Shown here one piece after another: positions 8,831 through 15,774 of a DNA stretch of 41,255 nt. The translations under genes were made by a program, and so were the position numbers. Numbering within the stretch: position 1 is the first letter of the stretch; each line of letters starts with the position of its first letter. This stretch comes from Candidatus Anaerotruncus excrementipullorum. GTDB lineage: Bacteria; Bacillota; Clostridia; Oscillospirales; Ruminococcaceae. The notes beneath the pieces are model-generated. The model saw only the letters and a list, made by a program, of their open reading frames with translations, ran no database searches and had not been told where the DNA came from. The stretch lies in assembly GCA_019114825.1 (NCBI GenBank), contig DXES01000121.1, positions 1 to 41,255 of the forward strand, given 5' to 3'.

Positions 8831-8877
8831 AAACGGCTGCCAAAACACCTCTCGGATCGGGTTTTGGCAGCCGTTTT
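8831..8877 (+). terminator. Strong intrinsic terminator
   Basis: A long inverted repeat, AAACGGCTGCCAAAAC (8831-8846) paired with GTTTTGGCAGCCGTTT, runs into TTTTT (to 8877). It ends the ABC cassette. The stem base AAACGGCTG is shared with terminators at 2176 and 34242. In the minus direction the T-run is short, so it is probably mainly a plus-strand terminator. Confidence 0.9.
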
Positions 8878-8911
8878 TAAGACAGGAAAGCAAATAAACT
8901 TTACAGAAAAA

Positions 8912-9763
8912 TCAATACACAGCCTCCCGGGCGGGACGGAGGATAAACCTTTCGATCGCCTGGGCGACCCCATCCTCCTGGTTGGTACCGGTGACCTCCC
9001 GCACCTGGTTCAGCACCTCCTGGGAGCTGTTGCCCATGGCCACCGGCAGCCCGGCGTACTGGAGCATCTCCAGGTCGTTCTGGCTGTCTCCAATGGCCAT
9101 GGTCTGCTGGGGGGAGATCCCCAAAATGGCCCCCAAATGGGCCAAACCGTGGGCTTTGGTGGCGGTGGCGGTGTTGATCTCCAGGTTCCCGGCAAAGGAG
9201 GAGGTGATCCGGATCCCCTCGGTGGCCTCCAGCAGTGCCCGTACCTGGGCGCGGCAGGTTTCTGGGACGCTGTAGAGGTTGATTTTTTCGATGGGCAGGC
9301 TGGTTTCGTATAAAAACCGGGGCAGATCGGATACCAGTTTCCGTCCGCGCATCGCCTCCTGGATCCGGGAGGGGGCAATGGGCAGGGTGCGGATGTAGTC
9401 AGCTGCCCGCTGTTCGCAGTAGTTGTAGCCGTCGCAGTAGACATCCACCGGAATAGGAAATCTGGAGAGGGCGGCGGCCAGGTCCCCGGCGGCCTTTGGG
9501 GAGAAGGTATCACTGTAAAGTAATTTTCCTGAACACAAATCACTGACCACCGCCCCGTTGGAGGTGACCGCATATTGGATCTCCGGCGCGCCAGCCAGCA
9601 GCGCCTGGGGCAGCCGGTGGCGCATCCGCCCGGTGCAGTAGGTAACCGCCACCCCCAGCCCGATTGCGGCCCGGATCGCCGCCAGGTTGGCCTGGGAGAC
9701 GGTAACCGCGTCGTTTTGCAGGACGGTGCCGTCCATATCCAGCGCAAGAAGTCTGATTGCCAT
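8912..9763 (-). CDS. Cof-type HAD-IIB phosphatase
   Basis: A 283-residue cytoplasmic phosphatase of the haloacid dehalogenase superfamily, Cof/YidA-like. These typically hydrolyse sugar phosphates, flavin or nucleotide phosphates. Motif I is LDMDGTV (nucleophile Asp9, acid/base Asp11), motif II is TYCTGR, a Lys is in ATKAHGL, and motif IV is IGDSQNDLEML. A C2-type cap lies between motifs II and III. The frame stays open upstream to 10447, but the ATG at 9761-9763 is chosen because AAAGGAGG lies 9 bases before it and motif I then sits at the usual N-terminal place. It has its own promoter, divergent from the rlmA-like gene. The substrate cannot be told. Confidence 0.93.
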   Translation of the reverse strand: MAIRLLALDMDGTVLQNDAVTVSQANLAAIRAAIGLGVAVTYCTGRMRHRLPQALLAGAPEIQYAVTSNGAVVSDLCSGKLLYSDTFSPKAAGDLAAALSRFPIPVDVYCDGYNYCEQRAADYIRTLPIAPSRIQEAMRGRKLVSDLPRFLYETSLPIEKINLYSVPETCRAQVRALLEATEGIRITSSFAGNLEINTATATKAHGLAHLGAILGISPQQTMAIGDSQNDLEMLQYAGLPVAMGNSSQEVLNQVREVTGTNQEDGVAQAIERFILRPAREAVY

Positions 9764-9788
9764 GGAAAAGCCTCCTTTTTCTCTTTCC

Positions 9789-9817
9789 ATTATATCCCGT
9801 CCGGCCCCGTGCGGCAA
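9789..9817 (-). promoter_or_regulatory. Sigma-A promoter for the HAD phosphatase
   Basis: Read on the minus strand: TTGCCG (9817-9812), 17 bases, TATAAT (9794-9789). The -10 is perfect. It lies 26 bases before the ATG. It is back to back with the plus-strand promoter at 9825, only 7 bases away, so the two could compete for RNA polymerase. Confidence 0.8.
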
Positions 9818-9824
9818 ATGAAAT

Positions 9825-9853
9825 TTGACGTGGTGGACGTTTGCTGGTACAAT
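9825..9853 (+). promoter_or_regulatory. Sigma-A promoter for the rlmA-like operon
   Basis: TTGACG (9825-9830), 17 bases, TACAAT (9848-9853): 5 of 6 and 5 of 6 consensus matches with ideal spacing. The ATG follows at 9887. This is the only clear promoter I see for the five-gene run to 13631. Confidence 0.82.
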
Positions 9854-9886
9854 GGATAAAAGCAACAGCCCTTTTGGAGGGATTTT

Positions 9887-10717
9887 ATGTTTGATTGCCC
9901 AATCTGTGGGGAACCCTTGACCTGGGAGGCCCGCATCTGCCGCTGCGCCCGGGGCCATACCTATGACCGGGCTTCCCAAGGCTATGTGAACCTGCTGCGC
10001 CCCAACCGGCAAGGCAGCCGGGATCCGGGAGACAACCGGGAGATGGTGCATGGACGCACCCAGTTTTTGGATAGCGGCAGCTATCAGCCCCTTTCGGACG
10101 CCCTCAACCGGACGGTTCTGATGCAGACCGCCGGGTCTGCCCGGCCCCGGGTGCTGGACCTGGGGTGCGGGGAGGGGTACTATGCCGCCCGCCTGGCCCA
10201 GGCCTTTTGCCGGGAGGGGCGGGAGCTGGATTTGGGGGGCGTGGACCTGTCCAAAGCGGCGGTCCGCCATGCCGCCGGGCGCTGTAAATCCGGACGGTTT
10301 GCGGTGGCCAGCCTGTTTGCGCTGCCGGTGGGGGATGGGGGCGTGGATCTCTGCTACAACGTATTTTCCCCCTTGGCCCCCCAGGAGTTTGCCCGCATTT
10401 TGTCCCCCCAGGGGCGGTTTGTGGCGGCCTATCCCGCGGCCCGGCACCTATTCGGCCTCAAACAGGTGCTCTATGACGCCCCCTATGAGAACCCGGAAAA
10501 GACGTTTGTACTGCCCGGCTTTGCCATCCGTTCCCGGGAGCGGCTGACCTTCCCCTTGGCCCTGGAGGGGCAACCGCTGATCCACAGCCTATTTCTCATG
10601 ACCCCCTATTACTACCGGACCCCGGCGGAGGGGGCCCGGCGGCTGGAGGCCCTGGACCGGTTGGAGACGGAGGCGGACTTCTGGCTGGTGACCTACGAAA
10701 AGGAGGGGCCGGCATGA
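9887..10717 (+). CDS. rlmA: 23S rRNA (guanine-N1)-methyltransferase, RlmA family
   Basis: A 276-residue SAM-dependent methyltransferase that methylates N1 of a guanine in 23S rRNA hairpin 35 (G745 or G748 by family). The N-terminal zinc ribbon has Cys4, Cys7, Cys20 and His24 in the RlmA pattern, followed by YDRASQGYVNLL. The SAM motif is VLDLGCGEGYY (about residues 87-97). A GGAGG (9875-9879) precedes the ATG. The stop overlaps the next start as ATGA. RlmA(I) and RlmA(II) types (the latter linked to macrolide resistance such as tylosin) cannot be separated by eye, so the base modified is uncertain. Confidence 0.88.
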   Translation: MFDCPICGEPLTWEARICRCARGHTYDRASQGYVNLLRPNRQGSRDPGDNREMVHGRTQFLDSGSYQPLSDALNRTVLMQTAGSARPRVLDLGCGEGYYAARLAQAFCREGRELDLGGVDLSKAAVRHAAGRCKSGRFAVASLFALPVGDGGVDLCYNVFSPLAPQEFARILSPQGRFVAAYPAARHLFGLKQVLYDAPYENPEKTFVLPGFAIRSRERLTFPLALEGQPLIHSLFLMTPYYYRTPAEGARRLEALDRLETEADFWLVTYEKEGPA

Positions 10718-11220
10718 CCAATCAGGTGTGGTTTGCCCATACCCAATCGGAGGATCTGCCGGCGGCCTGCCGGCGGCTGCTGGCAGCGGCGCTGGGCGGC
10801 CCGGCCCGGGTGGAGCACCTGCCTGGCGGGCAGCCCTGGCTGCCCGAGTACCCCCAGGTGCAGGTAAGCCTGGCCCATACCCGGGGCGGGGTGGCGGTGG
10901 CCCTCTCGGAGGCGCCGGTGGGGCTGGATCTGGAGCGGTTGGGCCGGCCGGTGCGGCCAGGGCTGGCGGACCGGTATTTTACCCCCACAGAGCGGGCATA
11001 CGCCCGGGATCCCCAGCGGGTCCTGGAGGTCTGGACCCGCAAGGAGGCGCTGCTCAAGCGGGAGGGGATCGGGCTGCGGATGCGGCTTGGACGGGTGGAG
11101 ACGTTGGAGCGTCCCGACCTGGTGAGCTGGCGGCGGGAGGGGTTCCAATTCTCCTTCTGTGGGACCCCGGCGGTATTTTGCTGGCGCTGCATCCCACTGG
11201 ACGGCGAACAGCCGCGGTAA
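10714..11220 (+). CDS. 4'-phosphopantetheinyl transferase, short form
   Basis: A 168-residue Sfp/AcpT-superfamily enzyme that moves the phosphopantetheine arm of coenzyme A to a serine of a carrier protein. Signs are VSLAHTRGGVAVAL followed by GLDLE (Mg-binding Asp and Glu), and WTRKEALLK (the W-x3-E-x3-K motif). It is shorter than Sfp (about 220 residues), which is common in Firmicutes. No carrier protein, fatty acid or peptide synthase gene is in the window, so its acceptor is unknown. It is coupled to rlmA through a 4-base overlap. Confidence 0.85.
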   Translation: MTNQVWFAHTQSEDLPAACRRLLAAALGGPARVEHLPGGQPWLPEYPQVQVSLAHTRGGVAVALSEAPVGLDLERLGRPVRPGLADRYFTPTERAYARDPQRVLEVWTRKEALLKREGIGLRMRLGRVETLERPDLVSWRREGFQFSFCGTPAVFCWRCIPLDGEQPR

Positions 11221-11257
11221 AAAACACATGGAAGCTTTTTGTAAAGGAGGGGTCTGG

Positions 11258-12748
11258 ATGTCCTTGGAAGCGTTGGATCTGACCTGTAAACTGGAGGCGG
11301 AGGAGTGGGAGGCGGTCTCCGGCCCGCTGAAAAAGCGGCTGGGGGTTCTGCAGCAGAGGGCCCGGGCGCTCAAAATTCCCACCATCCTGGTATTTGAAGG
11401 GTGGGGGGCTTCCGGCAAGGGGGAGATGATCTCCCGCCTGATTGCCAACCTGGACCCCCGGGGCTATGCTGTCTACAGCATCACCTCCCCCACAGCTGAC
11501 GAGCAGCGGTATCCCTGGATGCGCCGCTTTTGGCAAAAGCTGCCCCTCTATGGGGACATGGCCATCTTTGACCGCAGCTGGTACCGGGAGGTGACCCTGG
11601 CCCGGGAGGAGGAGGACCTGTCCCAGCGGGAGCTGGACTGCCGGTACCGGGAGATCGAGGACTTTGAGCAGATGCTGGTGGACGACGGCTATCTGCTGCT
11701 GAAATTTTTCCTGCATATCTCCAAAAAGGAACAGAAGAAGCGTTTTGAACGCCTGGAGAAGAAGAAGGCTACCCGGTGGCGGGTGACCCAGCGGGATTGG
11801 GAGCACAACCGCCACTACGACCGCTGCCTGGAGGCCTTTGAGGAGATGATCTGCCGCACCGACCATGTGACCGCTCCCTGGATGCTGGTGGAGGCCACCG
11901 ACCGGCGGTACGCCATGCGCAAGGTATTTACCCGGGTGGCGGAAGCGCTGGAACAGGCAATCGCCCAGCGGGAGCAGCAGCCTGCCGTCTCCGCAGCCCC
12001 CGCCATCCGCACCTCCCCGGATATCCCGCTGCAGCCCTCTCCCCGGCTGGCCCAGGTGGACCTGAGCCCCGCCCTGGAGGAGGAGCCCTACCGCAAGGAG
12101 CTGGATCGGTGCCAGAAGCGGCTGGAGGAGCTGCACGGCCTGCTCTACCGGGAAAGGATCCCCATGATCCTGGCCTACGAGGGCTGGGACGCGGCGGGAA
12201 AGGGGGGCAACATCAAGCGCCTGGCCCGGGCGTTGGATGCCCGGGGCTACCAGGTGGTGCCCATCAGCGCCCCCACGCCTCCGGAAAAAAACCGCCACTA
12301 TCTCTGGCGGTTTTGGCAGGCGCTGCCCCGGGATGGGCACATCGCCATCTTCGACCGCACCTGGTACGGCCGGGTGATGGTGGAGCAGATCGAAGGGTTC
12401 TGCACCCCGGAGCAGTGGGCCCGGGCGTATGACGAGATCAACCGGTTCGAGCGGGACCTGTCCCGCTGGGGGGCGATCATCCTGAAATTTTGGCTCCATA
12501 TCGACCAGGAGGAGCAGCTGCGCCGGTTCCAGGACCGGCAGAACACCCCGGAGAAGCGGTACAAGATCACCGATGAGGACTGGCGCAACCGGGAAAAATG
12601 GCCGGCTTACGAGCAGGCGGTGGACGAGATGCTCCAGCGCACCAACACTGCCTATGCGCCCTGGCTTGTGGTGGAGTCCAACGACAAGCGATACGCCCGG
12701 ATCAAAACCCTCCATGCGGTGATCCGGGCGATGGAGGAGCGCCTTTAA
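11258..12748 (+). CDS. Tandem PPK2 protein, polyphosphate:AMP phosphotransferase type
   Basis: A 496-residue protein with two PPK2 domains. This arrangement is typical of polyphosphate:AMP phosphotransferases, which make ADP from AMP and polyphosphate. Domain 1 has Walker A-like GWGASGKGE (residues 48-56) and FDRSWYREV. Domain 2 has GWDAAGKGG (309-317) and FDRTWYGRV. The Asp that follows GW in active PPK2 domains is Gly50 in domain 1 but Asp311 in domain 2, so domain 2 is the likely catalytic unit. The ATG at 11258 follows AAAGGAGGGG (11243-11252); the open frame from 11159 overlaps the phosphopantetheinyl transferase gene and is not used. Class assignment is by architecture. Confidence 0.9.
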   Translation: MSLEALDLTCKLEAEEWEAVSGPLKKRLGVLQQRARALKIPTILVFEGWGASGKGEMISRLIANLDPRGYAVYSITSPTADEQRYPWMRRFWQKLPLYGDMAIFDRSWYREVTLAREEEDLSQRELDCRYREIEDFEQMLVDDGYLLLKFFLHISKKEQKKRFERLEKKKATRWRVTQRDWEHNRHYDRCLEAFEEMICRTDHVTAPWMLVEATDRRYAMRKVFTRVAEALEQAIAQREQQPAVSAAPAIRTSPDIPLQPSPRLAQVDLSPALEEEPYRKELDRCQKRLEELHGLLYRERIPMILAYEGWDAAGKGGNIKRLARALDARGYQVVPISAPTPPEKNRHYLWRFWQALPRDGHIAIFDRTWYGRVMVEQIEGFCTPEQWARAYDEINRFERDLSRWGAIILKFWLHIDQEEQLRRFQDRQNTPEKRYKITDEDWRNREKWPAYEQAVDEMLQRTNTAYAPWLVVESNDKRYARIKTLHAVIRAMEERL

Positions 12749-12759
12749 AGGGGATGGAC

Positions 12760-12783
12760 GCCGGGCGGCGCCTTTGGCCCGGC
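12760..12783 (+). other. GC hairpin between the PPK2 gene and the acylphosphatase gene
   Basis: A perfect 7-bp inverted repeat, GCCGGGC (12760-12766) and GCCCGGC (12777-12783), with a 10-base loop. There is no T-run, so it is not a classical terminator. It could stabilise the upstream mRNA end or lower readthrough into the acylphosphatase gene. It may also be chance in GC-rich DNA. Confidence 0.4.
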
Positions 12784-12798
12784 CTAGGATAACAGGGA

Positions 12799-13083
12799 AT
12801 GGGGGATGGCAGAATGGTGCGGTACCGCCTTCTGGTGGCCGGTATGGTACAGGGCGTGGGGTTTCGGTACTATGTGAACTACACCGCCCGGCTGCTCCAG
12901 CTCACCGGCTGGGTGCGGAACCTGGAGGACGGCGAGGTGGAGATTGAGGTACAGGGCCCGGCCGGAGAGGTGGACCAGTTTTTGGCCGCAGTGCGCCAGG
13001 GAAACCGCTACGCCCAGGTGGACGAGGTGCGGGTGAAGAGGCTGGAACCAGTCTTGGAACACGGCTTTGAGGTGGTGGGCTGA
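12799..13083 (+). CDS. acyP: Acylphosphatase
   Basis: A 94-residue enzyme that hydrolyses carboxyl-phosphate bonds such as acetyl phosphate and carbamoyl phosphate. The signature VQGVGFRYY (with catalytic Arg) and GWVRNLEDG (with catalytic Asn) are present. The start is not certain. The ATG at 12799 has AGGGA almost touching it, whereas the ATG at 12814 gives an 89-residue product beginning MVRYRLLVAG, which is the usual family start, and has GGGGG at 12802-12806 with normal spacing. The stop and the next ATG overlap (TGATG). Confidence 0.93.
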   Translation: MGDGRMVRYRLLVAGMVQGVGFRYYVNYTARLLQLTGWVRNLEDGEVEIEVQGPAGEVDQFLAAVRQGNRYAQVDEVRVKRLEPVLEHGFEVVG

Positions 13084-13631
13084 TGGGGAAGGGGGCCTGG
13101 CGCCAGGCGGAGGGGATCGACTACCGGTTGACCCGAAAGCCGGTGAAAAACTTAAATCTGCGGGTGTCCGCCCAGGGGGAGGTGGCGGTTTCCGCCCCCC
13201 GCTGGGTTCCCTTGCAGGAGGTGGACCGGTTTGTGGCCTCCCGCCGGGCCTGGATTTTGGCCGCCCGGGAGCGGATGGAGCTGCGCGCTCAGCAGGAGGC
13301 CCAGGCGCGGGCGGAGGACTACAGCGACGAGGAGTGCCTGCGGCTGTTTGGCCGGATCAGCGACGAGATCTGGCCTCAATTCCAGGGGCAGATCCCCCGG
13401 CAGCCCCAGCTGCGGGTGCGGTGGATGAAGTCCCGATGGGGGGTCTGCCATCCGGGGAAGGGGTACATCACGCTGAACAAGCGGCTGATGGGCCAGCCGC
13501 TGGCGGCGGTGGAGTATGTGGTGCTCCACGAATATGTCCACTTTTTGGAGCCCAACCACCAGGCGGGTTTCCACCGGGAGATGGCCCGCCGGATGCCCGA
13601 TTACCGGGAGCGGCGAAAGCTGTTGCGTTGA
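13083..13631 (+). CDS. YgjP-like zinc metallopeptidase (DUF45 family)
   Basis: A 182-residue cytoplasmic protein of the YgjP/DUF45 metallopeptidase-like family (M48-related fold). The zinc site is HEYVH (His149, Glu150, His153), with a third ligand His159 in EPNHQAGFH. The upstream segment MKSRWGVCHPGKGYITLN is the family's SRWGSC-like motif, here with Val for Ser. The substrate is unknown for the family. It starts inside the acylphosphatase stop (TGATG), so it is translationally coupled. No terminator follows; the next feature is the hydrogenase promoter. Confidence 0.88.
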   Translation: MGKGAWRQAEGIDYRLTRKPVKNLNLRVSAQGEVAVSAPRWVPLQEVDRFVASRRAWILAARERMELRAQQEAQARAEDYSDEECLRLFGRISDEIWPQFQGQIPRQPQLRVRWMKSRWGVCHPGKGYITLNKRLMGQPLAAVEYVVLHEYVHFLEPNHQAGFHREMARRMPDYRERRKLLR

Positions 13632-13664
13632 CCGGAGGCGGGGAGAAAATATCTGCAGGCCCTA

Positions 13665-13693
13665 TTGTCAAATTATTAACAATATGCTATGAT
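13665..13693 (+). promoter_or_regulatory. Promoter of the hydrogenase module
   Basis: TTGTCA (13665-13670), 17 bases, TATGAT (13688-13693): 5 of 6 matches in both boxes. It is 135 bases before the first ATG, so the leader is long. A weaker second pair, TTGCAA (13734-13739) and TATTCT (13757-13762), also with 17 bases, lies nearer the gene. This AT-rich stretch stands out from the surrounding GC-rich coding DNA. Confidence 0.7.
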
Positions 13694-13697
13694 AAAT

Positions 13698-13708
13698 TTG
13701 TGACACAA
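13698..13708. promoter_or_regulatory. Palindromic operator candidate TTGTGACACAA
   Basis: A perfect odd palindrome, TTGTG-A-CACAA, extended imperfectly by AAA and TTT on the two sides. It begins 5 bases after the -10 box and so covers the expected transcription start, where a repressor would block. It shares the TTGTG half-site with redox regulators such as Rex, but the spacing is too short for a normal Rex site. The regulator is unknown. Confidence 0.4.
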
Positions 13709-13828
13709 TTTGCGGAAATCCTCCGGGAGAGGATTGCAAACCGCCAAATTTTATAGTATTCTTTAAAAGAAACGCCCCCTGCGGCGAATTTTTTGGAGTG
13801 GTTTAACGAATCTGATGGAGGAATCGGT

Positions 13829-14074
13829 ATGGAAATTTATGTTTGCATCGGAAGCTCCTGCCACCTGAAGGGCTCGTACAACATCATCAATGCGCTCAAA
13901 GGCCTGATTGCGGAGTATCACCTGGAGGACCGGGTGAGCCTGAACGCATCCTTCTGCCTGGGGCAGTGCCAGCATGGCGTCACCGCCAAGATCAACGACG
14001 AGCTGGTCACCGGCCTCAACGAGGAGAATATCCGGTCTATCTTCGAGGAAAAGGTAGTGAAGGAGCTGGCGTAA
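13829..14074 (+). CDS. Thioredoxin-fold [2Fe-2S] ferredoxin, NuoE C-terminal type
   Basis: An 81-residue protein of the thioredoxin-like [2Fe-2S] ferredoxin family, equivalent to the C-terminal domain of NuoE/HydC subunits. The four cluster ligands are visible as C6-x4-C11 and C43-x3-C47. It probably carries one electron to or from the adjacent hydrogenase proteins. The ATG at 13829 follows GGAGG (13817-13821); the frame opens at a GTG at 13793, but the extra 12 residues look unlike the family. It is the first gene of the hydrogenase module, 1 base before the next ATG. In the hfs cluster of Thermoanaerobacterium, as I recall it, the first gene is of similar kind. Confidence 0.88.
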   Translation: MEIYVCIGSSCHLKGSYNIINALKGLIAEYHLEDRVSLNASFCLGQCQHGVTAKINDELVTGLNEENIRSIFEEKVVKELA

Positions 14075-14075
14075 T

Positions 14076-15770
14076 ATGACGGATGTTTTGAGCTTAAAGA
14101 AGGCAAACTGTAGAAACTGCCACAAGTGCATCCGGGCTTGCCCGGTGAAGTCCATCCGCTTCGCGGACAGCCAGGCCAAGATCATCCCCAAGGAGTGCAT
14201 CCTCTGCGGCCGGTGCGTGGTGGCCTGCCCCCAGAACGCCAAGCAGGTGCGCAACGACCTGACCGAGGTGATGGGAGCCATCGGCTCCGGCCAGCGGGTG
14301 ATCGCCACCCTGGCCCCCTCGTTTATCAGCGAGTTCCCGGTGTCCGGCCTGGAGCAGATGGCCGGGTATCTAAAGCAGCTGGGCTTCTCCGATGTGCGGG
14401 AGACGGCGGAGGGGGCCTATATTGTCAAAAGCGAGTATGAGAAGATGATCCAGGAGCACCGCCAGGATGTGATCATCTCCTCCTGCTGCCACACGGTGGT
14501 CACCCTGATCCAGAAATACTTCCCCGCGGTGATCCCCTACATCGCCCCGGTACAGTCCCCTATGGCGGTGAGCGGCCGCCAGATCAAGGACGAATATCCG
14601 GACGCCTATGTGGTCTTTATCGGTCCGTGCATCTCCAAAAAGGAGGAGATCGAGAAGGTCCCGGGCTTTGTGGACTGCGTGCTCACCTTCGAGGAGCTCA
14701 GGCAGTGGTTTGAGCGGCGGAAGATCCAGGTGGAACCCCAGCAGGTCCAGCCCCAGCAGGGCAGGGTCTCCCGGTTCTTCCCCCGGGTGGGCGGCATCAT
14801 TGGCTGCATGCACACCGAGAACACCGGCTGGAAATATCTGACGGTGGATGGGGTGGAGAACTGCATCAGCGCCATCGAGGAGATCCAGCGGGGCGGCCTG
14901 CGGGGCTATTTCATCGAGATGAGCGCCTGCGAGGGCAGCTGCATCAACGGACCCGCCACCAAGGCCTATCAGCAGAACATCCTGAACAGCCGGGTGCGGG
15001 TGGATACCTTTGCCCAGCCCGACCCCAACCGGAAGGACGACTTCACCACCGTCTACAAGTCCGGCTTGGTGCGCCACTACCCCAACGAGTTTGTCCACGA
15101 GCAGGTGCCCCCCGAGAGCGCCATCCTGGAGATTTTGGCCAAGATGGGCAAGACCCGCCCGGAGGACGAGCTCAACTGTGGCAGCTGCGGCTATCCCTCC
15201 TGCCGGGAGAAGGCCAAGGCGGTTTACAACGGCAAGGCGGATATCACCATGTGCCTGCCGTTCCTGTTGGGCAAGGCGGAGAGCTTCTCGGAGAACGTCT
15301 TTGCCATCTCGCCCAACGGCATCATCGTGTTGGATGAGAACCTGTGTATCCAGCGGATGAACATCTCCGCCTGCCACCTGTTCGGCGTGCAGAACTCCAA
15401 ATCCCTCCTTGGCTCCATGATCTTTGAGCTGATGGACCCCGCCGACTTTGAGACGGTGCTGGAGACCGGCAACGACATCCTGGATAAGCGGATCTATCTA
15501 GCGGAGCACGACAAGTATGTGGAGCTGTCGGTGGTGCTGGATCAGGAGAATCACTCCCTGTTCGGTATCTTCAAGGATATCACCACCGAGCAGAAGCAGA
15601 AGGAGCGGTACCGCGCGGACCGGGATAAGACGATCGACATCACCAACGGCGTCATCGAAAAGCAGATGCGCATTGTCCAGGAGATCGCCTCTCTGCTGGG
15701 CGAGACCACCGCGGAGACCAAGGTGGCCCTCACCCAGATCAAGAATACGGTGCTCGCGGAGGATGAGTAA
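14076..15770 (+). CDS. PAS-containing sensory-type [FeFe] hydrogenase
   Basis: A 564-residue modular protein. Two [4Fe-4S] motifs come first (CRNCHKCIRACP, CILCGRCVVACP; about residues 10-55). Next is an H-cluster domain: L1 SSCCH (Cys137, Cys138), L2 GPCISKKEE (Cys185) and L3 MSACEGSC (Cys285, Cys289). A further Fe-S domain (CGSCGYPSC, then a later Cys) follows near 370-400, then a PAS domain (about 410-505) and a helical tail. All four H-cluster ligand cysteines and the proton-relay cysteine are kept, but L1 has His instead of Pro and L3 ends GPA rather than GG. This architecture is that of group C 'sensory' hydrogenases thought to sense H2 or redox state. It matches the PAS-hydrogenase of the hfs cluster, from memory. 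Catalysis may be low. Confidence 0.9.
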   Translation: MTDVLSLKKANCRNCHKCIRACPVKSIRFADSQAKIIPKECILCGRCVVACPQNAKQVRNDLTEVMGAIGSGQRVIATLAPSFISEFPVSGLEQMAGYLKQLGFSDVRETAEGAYIVKSEYEKMIQEHRQDVIISSCCHTVVTLIQKYFPAVIPYIAPVQSPMAVSGRQIKDEYPDAYVVFIGPCISKKEEIEKVPGFVDCVLTFEELRQWFERRKIQVEPQQVQPQQGRVSRFFPRVGGIIGCMHTENTGWKYLTVDGVENCISAIEEIQRGGLRGYFIEMSACEGSCINGPATKAYQQNILNSRVRVDTFAQPDPNRKDDFTTVYKSGLVRHYPNEFVHEQVPPESAILEILAKMGKTRPEDELNCGSCGYPSCREKAKAVYNGKADITMCLPFLLGKAESFSENVFAISPNGIIVLDENLCIQRMNISACHLFGVQNSKSLLGSMIFELMDPADFETVLETGNDILDKRIYLAEHDKYVELSVVLDQENHSLFGIFKDITTEQKQKERYRADRDKTIDITNGVIEKQMRIVQEIASLLGETTAETKVALTQIKNTVLAEDE

Positions 15771-15774
15771 CGCC

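Noticed and set aside
13067-13756. 229-residue plus-strand frame overlapping the YgjP-like gene
   Set aside because: It is Gly/Pro/Ala-rich in a shifted frame, and its end runs through the promoter region.
13665-13830. Classical Rex operator before the hydrogenase module
   Set aside because: Only the TTGTG half-site matches. The halves are too close for the usual 18-base Rex site, so I list it as an unknown operator.
15517-15774. N-terminal extension of the phosphatase to 15517
   Set aside because: It overlaps the sensor hydrogenase gene in another frame and is Ser/Arg-rich. ATG at 15775 fits the family.
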